Shown: piece by piece, positions 1-7,227 of the stretch
Layout of the letters: each line of letters starts with the position of its first letter
Numbering within the stretch: the stretch's first letter is position 1
Origin: Lapillicoccus jejuensis
Lineage (GTDB): Bacteria; Actinomycetota; Actinomycetes; Actinomycetales; Dermatophilaceae
Reading direction: 5' to 3'
Assembly (NCBI RefSeq): GCF_006715055.1
Contig: NZ_VFMN01000001.1
Span: 2,604,001 to 2,668,000, forward strand
Length of the DNA stretch: 64,000 bases
Translations under genes and position numbers: made by a program
The notes under the pieces: generated by a model
Seen by the model: the letters and a program-made list of their open reading frames with translations, nothing else
Database searches by the model: none
Told to the model about the DNA's origin: nothing

Positions 1-3000
1 TGCGCTCCAGGGCCCCTGCGGCGGCGTCGACCGCCTCGGCGACCGGTCCGGGCAGCGGCGGGTCGGTCGCCCGGGCCGTCGCCGCGAGCGGCGCGACGTC
101 CGCGGGTAGCGCGTCGACGAGCCCCCGGTCGCGCTCGACGTCGGCGAGCCCCGCGTGCACCCGCGCGAGACCCTCGTCGGTGAGGACGTTGGTGTCGGCC
201 GGGAGGGCGGAGCCGCCGGGCAGGGCGCGCCAACCGGCGACGACCGAGCGCGCCTGCTCGACGACGCCGGCCAGGGTCTCGACGAGCTCGGGCAGCCGCT
301 TCGCGTCGACCTCCGTCCCGGGGCTCGCGTGCTCGAGCACCGGCGCGGCCGCGGCGAGCAGCCGCCGCTTGCGGCCGAGGAAGAACGACGACGCCGCCTC
401 GCGCACCGCCTGCCGCACCGGGGCGAGGTCCACCGACGCCACGCCGGGGCCGATGCCGTCGATGCCGGCGAAGGCCGTCCGGGCGTGCTCCGTGCGGGCG
501 AGCAGCTCGTCCCGCGCGGCGCGCCAGCGCTCGGTCCGGGACTCCTCGACGACGCCCGCCGGGACGGCCCGGTCGGACAGCAGCCACGTCACCGAACTCA
601 GCACCAAAGGCGAGCGCGCCGCCAGCAGCGCTGCCGCGCAACGGGATCCGGGACCGAGCGACGACACCGCGGCGACCGCCCGCTCCACCGCAGGGTCCGT
701 CGCGGTCAGCGCGTCGGCCAGCTCGGTCGCCGCCGGCACCCGGCTCGCCACCGCCCACGCGGCGGTGCCGCGGGCGGCGTCGAGGAGGGGCACGGCGGCG
801 ACCACGGCACGCCGTACGGCGTCGGTGTCGAGCGGACCGGTGACGGCGGACTCCGGGACGGTGAGGACCGGACCGACGCCGCGCGCGAGCCGCTGCTGGT
901 GCGCTGCGTAGAGGCCGACGCCGGTGGCGTTCGGCTCGTGCAGCCGCCGGGCGTAGTCGGCCAGCGTCGACGTCGTACCGGCGACCTCGCCCGCGGCGAC
1001 CCGGTAGCCGTCCTCGTCCGGGCGAGCGACCTGGGCGAGGGCCGAGCGCAGCCGCGCCCGCACCTCGGCCGGCCGGGCGCTCTCGTCGTGCAGGTCGAGC
1101 GCGAAGGGCAGCAGCCCGACCTCGCCGAGCCGGCGACGGACGACGTCGAGCGCCGCGCCCTTCTCGGCGACGAAGAGCACGCGGCGTCCGAGCCGCAGCT
1201 GGTCGGCGAGGATGGCCGTGATGGTCTGGCTCTTGCCGGTGCCGGGCGGGCCCTCGAGGACGAACGTGCCGCCGGCGGCCGCCGCGGCGACGGCCTCGGC
1301 CTGCGCTCCGTCGGTCGGCACGGGGGAGACGGCGACGACCTCGTCGAGCAACGCGCCGCCGAGGTCGGGCGGCTGCCCGCCGGAGTACGAGTCGGCCGGG
1401 GTGAGGGCGAGGTGCCTGACCAGCGGCCGCTCGAGGAAGGTCTCCCAGTGCTCGTCGAGGTCGCGCCAGAGCAGGTAGCCGGTGAACGCGATGATGCCGA
1501 GGACGGCGTCCTCCTCGACCCGGAACGGCAGGTCGGCCGCGGCGATGGCCTCGCGCACCCGGCGGACGACCGCGTCGACGTCGACCTCGTCGGTGCCCGG
1601 CCGGGTCGGCAGCTCGCCGTCCTCGAGCAGCCCGTCGACGGTGAAGCCGTACTCCAGCCGCAGCTTCTCCAGCAGCGAGTGGTTGAGCGTGACGCCGCCG
1701 GCCTCGTCGGCCGCGATCCGCAGCGGCTGCACGACGCCCTTGATCTCGACGGGGAGCAGCAGGAGCGGCGCGCGCAGCTCGCGGTCGCCGAGCCGCCAGT
1801 CGAGCCGGCCGAGGGTGAGGTAGAGCGGGTTGGCGCCGGTCTCCTGCAGCTGGGTCCGGGCGCGGAACCGCAGGCGCTGCAACGCCGCTCGGTGGTCGTC
1901 TCCCGGGAAGCGGCTGTACGTCGTCGCGCGCAGCGCCAGCATCCCGCGCAGCACGTCGCCGGGCAGGGCGTAGGCGTCCTTGCGGCCCTCGCCGGCGATC
2001 GTGCCGGCCAGGTCGTCGACGGCGCGGACCGAGACGGTGCGGCCCTGCTGCAGCAGCGAGGCGAGGGTGCCCAGCGCGTCGGGCGGGGTGACGAGCGGCA
2101 GCGACGTCATCGGGCCGTCGAGGTTGAGCAGCCGGTTGCGCAGGGTGAGGTCGAGCAGCGCGTTCTTCCAGGCCTGCACGCGTGGCGGGGGAGCGGGACG
2201 GTCGGCGCGTGGGGTGCGGGGCGCGGTGGTGACGTCGGGGTCGCCGTACGGCGTCGCGGGTGGCGGGGCGGCGTACGGGTCGGGCGGGATGTACTCGACC
2301 ACCTCGACGACGCCGTCGGCCCGGACCTGGCGGGCCGGGACCGGGAGCAGCCGGAGCAGCCGGGCCATCCCGACGTCGACGACGCCGACCAGGTCGCTCG
2401 ACCCGCCGGTGAAGTACGCGTCGCGCGGGGCCTGCGTGGCGCGGCGGAACAGGTCGCGCGGGGGCTTGCGCTCCCGGGTGAGCAGGGTCGTCTCGAGGAC
2501 GCCCATCCGGCGCAGGTCGACGGCGTTGGCGGCGGTGGCGACCTCGAGCGAGGCGGCGTCGGGCAGGCCGAGGTGCGCGGTGCGCCACCAGCCGAGGAAG
2601 GCGTGGCCGCGGGCGACCCACAGCACCGGGGTGATCCCGATGTGCTCCAGGGCCGAGGCGAGCAGGACGGTCGTGTCGAGGCAGGTGCCGATCCGGTCGT
2701 CGAGGACGTCGCCGGGGGTGCGGACCTTCTGCCCGTAGCCCCAGCTCGCCGGCGGCTCGGCGTAGTGCACCCCGGCGTCGACGACGGCGTCCGCGACGGC
2801 CTCGACGACGGCGTCGCGCCGCTCGGCGGTCGCCTCGGTGACGGCGAGCGAGCCCGAGCGCGTGCGCTCCTCGAGCAGCTGGGCCGCGCGGCCGACGAGG
2901 CGCCCCACGGCGGGGTGGTTGGGCTGGACGAAGGTGGCGAGCAGCTCGAGCGAGAGGACGGGCGCGGCGGGGTCGACGGTCCACTGCCGGGCGGCGAGGA

Positions 3001-3391
3001 CCCGCACCGGGGTGTGGCCGGTCGCCGTGGCCAGGTCGCGGGCGGTGACGGAGACGACGACCTCGGCGGCGGTCTCCTCCTCGAGCGCGGTCATGGTCTG
3101 GGGGTCGAGGCGCAGCGCCGGCTCGTCGACGACGAGCGGGACGTCGCCGCGGACGGCGTCGACGTGGGTGCGCCACGGCCGGGTGAGGACGGTGCCGTGA
3201 GCGTCGACGACCGCGGCGGTGACGACGACGTCCTCGAGGACGTCGGTGCCGGCGGGAGGGGTGACGACCACGCGGTGCAGGAAGGGCAGACCGCTGTGGG
3301 CCATGCCGAAGGAGACGACCGGCGCGGTGAGGACCTCGACCAGCGGTGCGTCGACCGGTGCGTCGACCGGCGTCCCTGCTGCCCCCTGCAT
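1..3391 (-). CDS. DUF4011-type helicase/ATPase, N-terminal part (C-terminus outside window)
   Basis: About 1130 residues are present, starting at the ATG on the minus strand at 3391; the 3' end runs off the window. Residues ~150-300 resemble a transglutaminase-like fold, with a Cys in GTCLDT (~237) and a His in RGHAFLGWW (~260). Around 402-415 comes WKNALLDLTLRNRLLNL, the opening of DUF4011. A Walker A motif, GPPGTGKSQT, lies near residue 712, as in superfamily 1 helicases. Known family members continue with SF1 helicase motifs and often end in a DUF3320 or Vsr-like nuclease domain, some linked to phage defence; the part that would show this is not in the window. The gene is divergent from the membrane protein at 3436. 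Function is inferred from family only. Confidence 0.85.
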   Translation of the reverse strand, partial: MQGAAGTPVDAPVDAPLVEVLTAPVVSFGMAHSGLPFLHRVVVTPPAGTDVLEDVVVTAAVVDAHGTVLTRPWRTHVDAVRGDVPLVVDEPALRLDPQTMTALEEETAAEVVVSVTARDLATATGHTPVRVLAARQWTVDPAAPVLSLELLATFVQPNHPAVGRLVGRAAQLLEERTRSGSLAVTEATAERRDAVVEAVADAVVDAGVHYAEPPASWGYGQKVRTPGDVLDDRIGTCLDTTVLLASALEHIGITPVLWVARGHAFLGWWRTAHLGLPDAASLEVATAANAVDLRRMGVLETTLLTRERKPPRDLFRRATQAPRDAYFTGGSSDLVGVVDVGMARLLRLLPVPARQVRADGVVEVVEYIPPDPYAAPPPATPYGDPDVTTAPRTPRADRPAPPPRVQAWKNALLDLTLRNRLLNLDGPMTSLPLVTPPDALGTLASLLQQGRTVSVRAVDDLAGTIAGEGRKDAYALPGDVLRGMLALRATTYSRFPGDDHRAALQRLRFRARTQLQETGANPLYLTLGRLDWRLGDRELRAPLLLLPVEIKGVVQPLRIAADEAGGVTLNHSLLEKLRLEYGFTVDGLLEDGELPTRPGTDEVDVDAVVRRVREAIAAADLPFRVEEDAVLGIIAFTGYLLWRDLDEHWETFLERPLVRHLALTPADSYSGGQPPDLGGALLDEVVAVSPVPTDGAQAEAVAAAAAGGTFVLEGPPGTGKSQTITAILADQLRLGRRVLFVAEKGAALDVVRRRLGEVGLLPFALDLHDESARPAEVRARLRSALAQVARPDEDGYRVAAGEVAGTTSTLADYARRLHEPNATGVGLYAAHQQRLARGVGPVLTVPESAVTGPLDTDAVRRAVVAAVPLLDAARGTAAWAVASRVPAATELADALTATDPAVERAVAAVSSLGPGSRCAAALLAARSPLVLSSVTWLLSDRAVPAGVVEESRTERWRAARDELLARTEHARTAFAGIDGIGPGVASVDLAPVRQAVREAASSFFLGRKRRLLAAAAPVLEHASPGTEVDAKRLPELVETLAGVVEQARSVVAGWRALPGGSALPADTNVLTDEGLARVHAGLADVERDRGLVDALPADVAPLAATARATDPPLPGPVAEAVDAAAGALER

Positions 3392-3422
3392 GTGCCTGAC
3401 TCTAGGGGTCCGGCCCGGCCCC

Positions 3423-3428
3423 TACGCT
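3423..3428 (+). promoter_or_regulatory. -10 box TACGCT for a probable leaderless transcript
   Basis: TACGCT ends 7 nt before the ATG at 3436, the spacing expected if transcription starts at or next to the start codon. No Shine-Dalgarno sequence lies between. No good -35 is seen. Confidence 0.5.
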
Positions 3429-3435
3429 GTCCGGT

Positions 3436-3837
3436 ATGAGCATCGTCCAGGGTCTCGTCGTCGTCCTCCACCTGCTCGGCATGGCCGCCATCCTCGGTGG
3501 GTGGTTCGCGACCCGGACCTCGCCGCGGGTGCACCCGGCGATGCTGTGGGGTGCGCGCTCGCAGATCGTCACCGGGCTGATCCTCGTTGGGCTCGCCGAG
3601 GCCGGCATCGGCACCGACGGCGAGCCGGTCAACCACCCGAAGATCGGCGTCAAGCTCGTCGTCGCGCTCGCGGTCGCCGCCCTCGTGGAGATCGCCAACG
3701 CGCGGCAGAAGCGGTTCAACCTGCCCGTCGCCATCGGCCCCGGTGCGCCGACGCCGATCATGGTCGCCGCGCCGCTGGTCCAGGCCGCCGCCGGGCTCGC
3801 GCTGCTCAACGTCCTCGTCGCGGTGCTCTGGACCTGA
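3436..3837 (+). CDS. Small integral membrane protein (4 predicted helices)
   Basis: A 133-residue hydrophobic protein with about four membrane-spanning stretches (residues ~3-25, ~40-55, ~73-88 and ~105-130) and short loops; the loop after helix 2 is polar (GTDGEPVNHPK). I recognise it only as the type of conserved uncharacterised membrane protein common in actinobacteria. There is no catalytic motif. The start is supported by a -10 box 7 nt upstream, suggesting a leaderless message. It is divergent from the large helicase gene, with 44 bp between the start codons. Confidence 0.8.
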   Translation: MSIVQGLVVVLHLLGMAAILGGWFATRTSPRVHPAMLWGARSQIVTGLILVGLAEAGIGTDGEPVNHPKIGVKLVVALAVAALVEIANARQKRFNLPVAIGPGAPTPIMVAAPLVQAAAGLALLNVLVAVLWT

Positions 3838-4161
3838 ATAGTTGAGGTGGCACGCATGACGCGCCGGCCGGTGCGGGCTCGTCGAATAGGCGCCAGCCCC
3901 TCGTCTGAAGTCTTTTGACAACATCGACGCGTTCAGGGATTTCTCAGAGAATGGTCGTCCGTTCGGCCATTTCGGCCCGAATACTGATGGCGGGTCGTGA
4001 CATGTCCGAAAATTTCCGGCATGGTTCCTGTTCGCAGGCTGGGAGGGTCCGGGTGCTGTCGAGTGTCCGACGGTGACGCCCGAGGAGCGGATCAGTCCCA
4101 GGTCGTCAAGCGGCACAAGCCGCTCTTGACTGGGGGTTTTGGTAAAGTGAGGGACGAGACG
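3838..4161. other. AT-richer intergenic region, left part of low-GC island
   Basis: No convincing gene. Base composition falls sharply compared with the flanks. It holds a close direct repeat, TTCGGCC-AT-TTCGGCC (~3963-3978), and a short hairpin just before the next gene. The open frame running from 3997 into the next gene has atypical codon content before 4162 and is not called. Confidence 0.5.
4107..4140 (+). terminator. Possible hairpin with T-run (terminator or attenuator)
   Basis: AGCGGC-ACAA-GCCGCT (4109-4124) forms a 6-bp stem with a 4-nt loop, followed by TTGACTGGGGGTTTT. The T-run is unusual for this GC-rich genome. It lies immediately upstream of the orphan gene at 4162, so it could end incoming transcription or act as an attenuator. 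Confidence 0.3.
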
Positions 4162-4581
4162 ATGCTTACCCATCTGTGGTTCGGAGGAGGCTGGCTTGAC
4201 TTTGGCGAGCCACAAGAATATTCCGACACCTATTTATACTCTTCGTTAAAGTACGGCACTCGACCAGGTGAATTAAATCCCTTTGACGAGTGGTGGCGAT
4301 CGGGCGGTGTGAGGAAGAATTGTGATGTCACCTTTCGGCTGGGCTTTGGTGCCATACACAAACAGATCGCGATAACGCATCAAAAGGGCGTCCTATATGC
4401 GAATATGTGGAGGCCCGCAATGCGGTCGCAAGACCTTGACCTCGCCATCGATGCGGCGTTGGCCGACATTGGAGAAGTGTTAGGCGAGTTGGCTTTTCAA
4501 TATTCCCTGGGGCCAATGCCGAGCCTTCCTGAAAAGGCACAAATTGAAAAATTCATCGCAGAGCGAGACCTGCGAAAATGA
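4162..4581 (+). CDS. Orphan hypothetical protein in low-GC island
   Basis: A 139-residue protein starting at ATG 4162 (MLTHLWFGGG), with a purine-rich GAGGGACGAG just upstream as a possible ribosome site. I recognise no domain. It is soluble, with aromatic-rich N-terminal two thirds (WFGGGWLDFG, FDEWWRSGG) and a helical, charged C-terminus ending EKFIAERDLRK. Codon use differs clearly from every neighbour: many A/T third positions (ATA, TTA, AAA, GAA), near 50 percent GC. That points to recent acquisition. Small single-domain proteins of this kind are sometimes immunity or antitoxin proteins, but nothing here proves that and no partner toxin is adjacent. Confidence 0.6.
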   Translation: MLTHLWFGGGWLDFGEPQEYSDTYLYSSLKYGTRPGELNPFDEWWRSGGVRKNCDVTFRLGFGAIHKQIAITHQKGVLYANMWRPAMRSQDLDLAIDAALADIGEVLGELAFQYSLGPMPSLPEKAQIEKFIAERDLRK

Positions 4582-4925
4582 TCTGATTGTTTCATCCTCT
4601 GTTTATCACGGCTCTCGCGGCGTCATTTAATAGTGTTCTTTAGATCGGCAGGGCTGCATTCAGGTTGGCGTTTATGTCCACCTGACGAAATCATGACCTG
4701 TTGTGTGGAGGAGCTCCGACAAGGGTTTCGTGACGTTGAACTTGAGCTCGACCCCTGCCCCGTGGTTGGCGTTCATGGATGCCGTCGGTCCTAGTGAGGC
4801 TACGAGGCCGTCGTCGGGGGCGCATGTGGCTTTTAACGGATGGTGCGTGGCGGCCCGAGCATTGTGCCGTATCGTCCCACGACGTATTGTGACGCCTCGA
4901 TAGAATGGCAGGAGATGTGGAGGTC
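4582..4925. other. AT-richer intergenic region, right part of low-GC island
   Basis: Between the orphan gene and the oxidoreductase. Composition stays low-GC to about 4915 and then returns abruptly to normal. A minus-strand frame (4672-4929) is listed separately; otherwise no gene, tRNA or terminal inverted repeats were found. Confidence 0.5.
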
Positions 4926-4929
4926 TCAC
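4672..4929 (-). CDS. Doubtful small ORF, possible gene remnant
   Basis: The frame ends NANHGAGVELKFNVTKP...HDFVRWT, which reads more like protein than its other-frame shadows, and its last ~35 codons are fairly balanced. The N-terminal half is less protein-like, there is no clear ribosome site, and it overlaps the 3' end of the oxidoreductase gene by 4 nt. It may be the broken tail of a gene carried in with the low-GC island, or chance. Confidence 0.2.
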   Translation of the reverse strand: MRPPHLLPFYRGVTIRRGTIRHNARAATHHPLKATCAPDDGLVASLGPTASMNANHGAGVELKFNVTKPLSELLHTTGHDFVRWT

Positions 4930-5921
4930 AGAACCAGCAAAAGCTTGCCGGTCGTCCGGCGGCCCTCGAGGTCGTCGTACGCGCGGGCGGCGTCGGGGAG
5001 CGGGTAGCGCCCACCGATCTCGAGCGTCAGCTCACCCGACGCCAGACCTCCGAGGATCTCGCCGACCCGCCAGGTCAGCTCGTCGCGGGTCTGCAGGTAG
5101 TCGCCCATCGTCGGGCGGGTGAGGAAGAGCGAGCCGCCGGAGTTGAGACGCTGGATCTCGAACGGCGGCACCTGCCCGGACGCCGCGCCGAACAGCACGA
5201 GCATCCCCCTCGGCCGCAGGGACTTCAGCGACGCGTCGAAGGTCGTCCGCCCCACCCCGTCGTAGACGACGTGGACGCCCTCGCCGCCGTTGGCCTCCTT
5301 GACGGCGGCGGCCAGCTCGTCGGTGTCGAGCCCGGCGTACTCGATGACGTGATCGGCGCCGAGCGCCCGCGCCCTCTCGGCCTTCTCGGGCGACCCGGCC
5401 GTGCCGACGAGCCGCGCGCCGCGGGCCTTGACCAGCTGGACGAGCAGCTGCCCGACGCCGCCGGCGACGGCGTGGGCGAGCACGGTCTCGCCGGCCTGCA
5501 CCGGGTAGGTGCTCGCGACGAGGTAGTGCGCGGTGACGCCCTGGAGCATCGCCGCCGCCGCGACCTCGAGGTCGAGCCCGTCCGGCACGGGGACGACGAC
5601 GGTCGCCGGCAGGACGACGTACCCGGCGCCGCTGCCCGGCCCCTGGCACCACGCCACCCGGTCGCCGACCGCGACGTCGGTGACGCCCTCGCCGACCGAC
5701 TCGACCGTCCCGGCCCCCTCGGCGCCGAGGACGAAGGGCAGCGACATCGGGTAGACGCCCTGCCGCTCGTAGACCTCGCGGAAGTTCACGCCCATCGCCG
5801 CGACCTGCACCCGGACCTGCCCCGGCCCGGGCGGCGCGACCTCGCGGTCCTGCACGGTGAGCACCGACGAGTCGCCGGTGCGCGGGACGACGAGGGACGG
5901 CGTGCTCAGCGTCTCGGCCAT
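4926..5921 (-). CDS. NADPH:quinone oxidoreductase-like, zinc-independent MDR family
   Basis: 331 residues from ATG 5921 (MAETLSTPSL); the frame is open 19 codons further but that stretch is not family-like. The N-terminal GroES-like domain contains GVNFREVYERQGVYP and LPFVLGAEGAGTV. The nucleotide-binding domain carries VLAHAVAGGVGQLLVQLVKARGA-type spacing (AGGVGQ), the usual quinone reductase motif. The structural and catalytic zinc cysteines of alcohol dehydrogenases are absent, consistent with QOR/CryZ-type enzymes that reduce quinones or enones with NADPH in the cytoplasm. Monocistronic by context; the substrate cannot be told from sequence. Confidence 0.9.
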   Translation of the reverse strand: MAETLSTPSLVVPRTGDSSVLTVQDREVAPPGPGQVRVQVAAMGVNFREVYERQGVYPMSLPFVLGAEGAGTVESVGEGVTDVAVGDRVAWCQGPGSGAGYVVLPATVVVPVPDGLDLEVAAAAMLQGVTAHYLVASTYPVQAGETVLAHAVAGGVGQLLVQLVKARGARLVGTAGSPEKAERARALGADHVIEYAGLDTDELAAAVKEANGGEGVHVVYDGVGRTTFDASLKSLRPRGMLVLFGAASGQVPPFEIQRLNSGGSLFLTRPTMGDYLQTRDELTWRVGEILGGLASGELTLEIGGRYPLPDAARAYDDLEGRRTTGKLLLVL

Positions 5922-6084
5922 GCGTCCGACCTTAGGCCGCGACCCGTACGGCGTCCCGTGCCGCACCGCCGCGCCCATCTCCTACTGATCCAGTCATGCA
6001 TAACTCGACGTTTGGTGTTCCATAACGTGAGATGAAGCAGCAAACGGGTTGAGCCCAGTTCGTCCCGCCTGCTCCACTGGGGAC
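5922..6084. promoter_or_regulatory. Divergent promoter region before the cysteine dioxygenase operon
   Basis: This less GC-rich stretch (around 5985-6045, with CATAACTCGACG and CCATAACGTGAG) must hold promoters for the oxidoreductase and for the leader-peptide/cysteine dioxygenase operon. No single -35/-10 pair is convincing by eye. Confidence 0.4.
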
Positions 6085-6177
6085 ATGCCCCAGGTCACGA
6101 CGCGAATGCACCGGGGGTCCGCACGGGCCCTCGGGGCGCTGCCGTCGTGTCGGCGCATCCGCGGTCACCGTGCGTGA
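6085..6177 (+). CDS. Probable cysteine-responsive leader peptide (30 aa)
   Basis: A short frame from ATG 6085 to TGA 6175, or from the in-frame ATG at 6106. It reads MPQVTTRMH...SARALGALPSCRRIRGHRA, with Cys at position 22. Actinobacterial leader peptides upstream of sulfur and cysteine genes have the general layout (L/V)T-x-R-x-H ... R ... SALC-R-R, ending in Cys shortly before the stop. The VTTRMH and PSCRR portions match that layout loosely. The next gene is a cysteine dioxygenase-like protein, exactly the context in which such attenuating leaders occur. Ribosome stalling at the Cys codon under cysteine shortage is inferred. A weak GGGGA lies before ATG 6085. Confidence 0.5.
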   Translation: MPQVTTRMHRGSARALGALPSCRRIRGHRA

Positions 6178-6234
6178 CCCCGCCACCCCAGCCCGGATGC
6201 CCGACCCCCTCGTGACCCTGAGAAGGACCTCGCC

Positions 6235-6726
6235 GTGACCACCACCCTGCACCGTGCCCTCGTGCACTCCTCCGCCGCCGAGCTCGAGCGCGTCGCCCGG
6301 CGCTTCGCCGCCAACCCCAACCTCCACCTCCTGCTGCCCGACCCCGAGCCGGGCGCCGACCCGGGGGAGCGCACCTGGGCCCGCCTCGCCGACGAGGACG
6401 GCGTCGAGGTCTGGCTCATCTCCTGGCCCGAGCGCGCCGCCACCGGCTGGCACGACCACGGCGGCTCCGTCGGCGCCTTCGCCGTCGCCCGCGGCGCCGT
6501 CGTCGAGGAGATCTTCGACGGGCGCGACGTCCGCCGTCGCCGGCTCGGCGAGGGCGACTCGCGCGCCTTCGGCGAGCACCACGTCCACAACGTCGTCGGC
6601 GTCGCCGAGGGCCGCTCGCTCACCGTGCACGCCTACGCGCCGCGGCTGGAGACGATGACGTCGTACGTCCTCGGCGACACCGGCCTCGTGCCCACCGGCA
6701 CGACGTCCGAGAGGGAGGACTGGTGA
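6235..6726 (+). CDS. Cysteine dioxygenase-like cupin protein
   Basis: 163 residues; GTG start with AAGGA 9 nt upstream. The cupin metal site is visible: His73 and His75 in GWHDHGG, and His118 in HHVHNV; a C-terminal Tyr in HAYAPRL fits the family. Cysteine dioxygenases use non-haem iron to oxidise the thiol of cysteine to cysteine sulfinate in the cytoplasm. At 163 residues it is of the usual bacterial length. The stop overlaps the start of a rhodanese gene (GTGA), so both are translated together, and a probable cysteine leader peptide precedes the pair. The substrate could instead be another thiol such as 3-mercaptopropionate. Confidence 0.85.
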   Translation: MTTTLHRALVHSSAAELERVARRFAANPNLHLLLPDPEPGADPGERTWARLADEDGVEVWLISWPERAATGWHDHGGSVGAFAVARGAVVEEIFDGRDVRRRRLGEGDSRAFGEHHVHNVVGVAEGRSLTVHAYAPRLETMTSYVLGDTGLVPTGTTSEREDW

Positions 6727-7208
6727 GCCGCGCGACCGAGATCGCCTGGGAGACCAGCCTGTTCGCCTCCCCCGCGGCCGTACGACGCCCCGCCGGTGAC
6801 CCCCCGTCCGCCCGTCCCGTCGGTCCCCTCGGCGCCGACGACCTCGTCGACGAGGCCCGGGCGACCTACGCCCGGGTCTCGCCGCGGGCGGCGTACCAGG
6901 ACGTCCTGCACGGTCGCGCCGTCCTCGTCGACATCCGCCCCGAGGCGCAGCGCCGGGCCGAGGGCGAGGTCCACCCCGACCTGCACCCGGTGGTCGTCGA
7001 GCGCAACGTCCTCGAGTGGCGCCTCGACCCGCGCGGCGAGCACCGGCTGCCCTGGGTGAGCGACCGGTCGGCCGTGCTCGTGCTGTGCCAGGAGGGCTAC
7101 GCCTCCTCGCTGGCCGCGGCGAGCCTCGCCCGGCTCGGGCTGCGGGGGGCGTCCGACGTCGTCGGCGGCCTGCGGGCCTGGCGCGAGGCCGGCCTGCCCA
7201 CCGCCTGA
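6723..7208 (+). CDS. Rhodanese-like sulfurtransferase
   Basis: 161 residues; GTG start overlapping the upstream stop by 4 nt. One rhodanese domain occupies residues ~50-160: AVLVDIRPEAQR at its start, and the active-site loop LVLCQEGYASSLAA with the catalytic Cys near residue 122. The first ~50 residues are low-complexity and without recognisable function. Rhodanese domains carry sulfane sulfur as a Cys persulfide. Coupling to a cysteine dioxygenase-like gene suggests joint handling of cysteine-derived sulfur. It ends 19 bp from the convergent ABC permease gene. Confidence 0.88.
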   Translation: MSRATEIAWETSLFASPAAVRRPAGDPPSARPVGPLGADDLVDEARATYARVSPRAAYQDVLHGRAVLVDIRPEAQRRAEGEVHPDLHPVVVERNVLEWRLDPRGEHRLPWVSDRSAVLVLCQEGYASSLAAASLARLGLRGASDVVGGLRAWREAGLPTA

Positions 7209-7227
7209 CCGGCTCCTCCTCCCACCT

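Noticed and set aside
155-3439. 1094-codon open frame on the plus strand
   Set aside because: Arg/Gly/Asp/Val-rich shadow of the minus-strand helicase gene; no domain, and the opposite strand encodes a Walker A and DUF4011 motifs.
3997-4161. Upstream extension of the orphan gene from 3997
   Set aside because: The segment includes a hairpin with T-run and non-coding-like composition; ATG 4162 has a plausible ribosome site.
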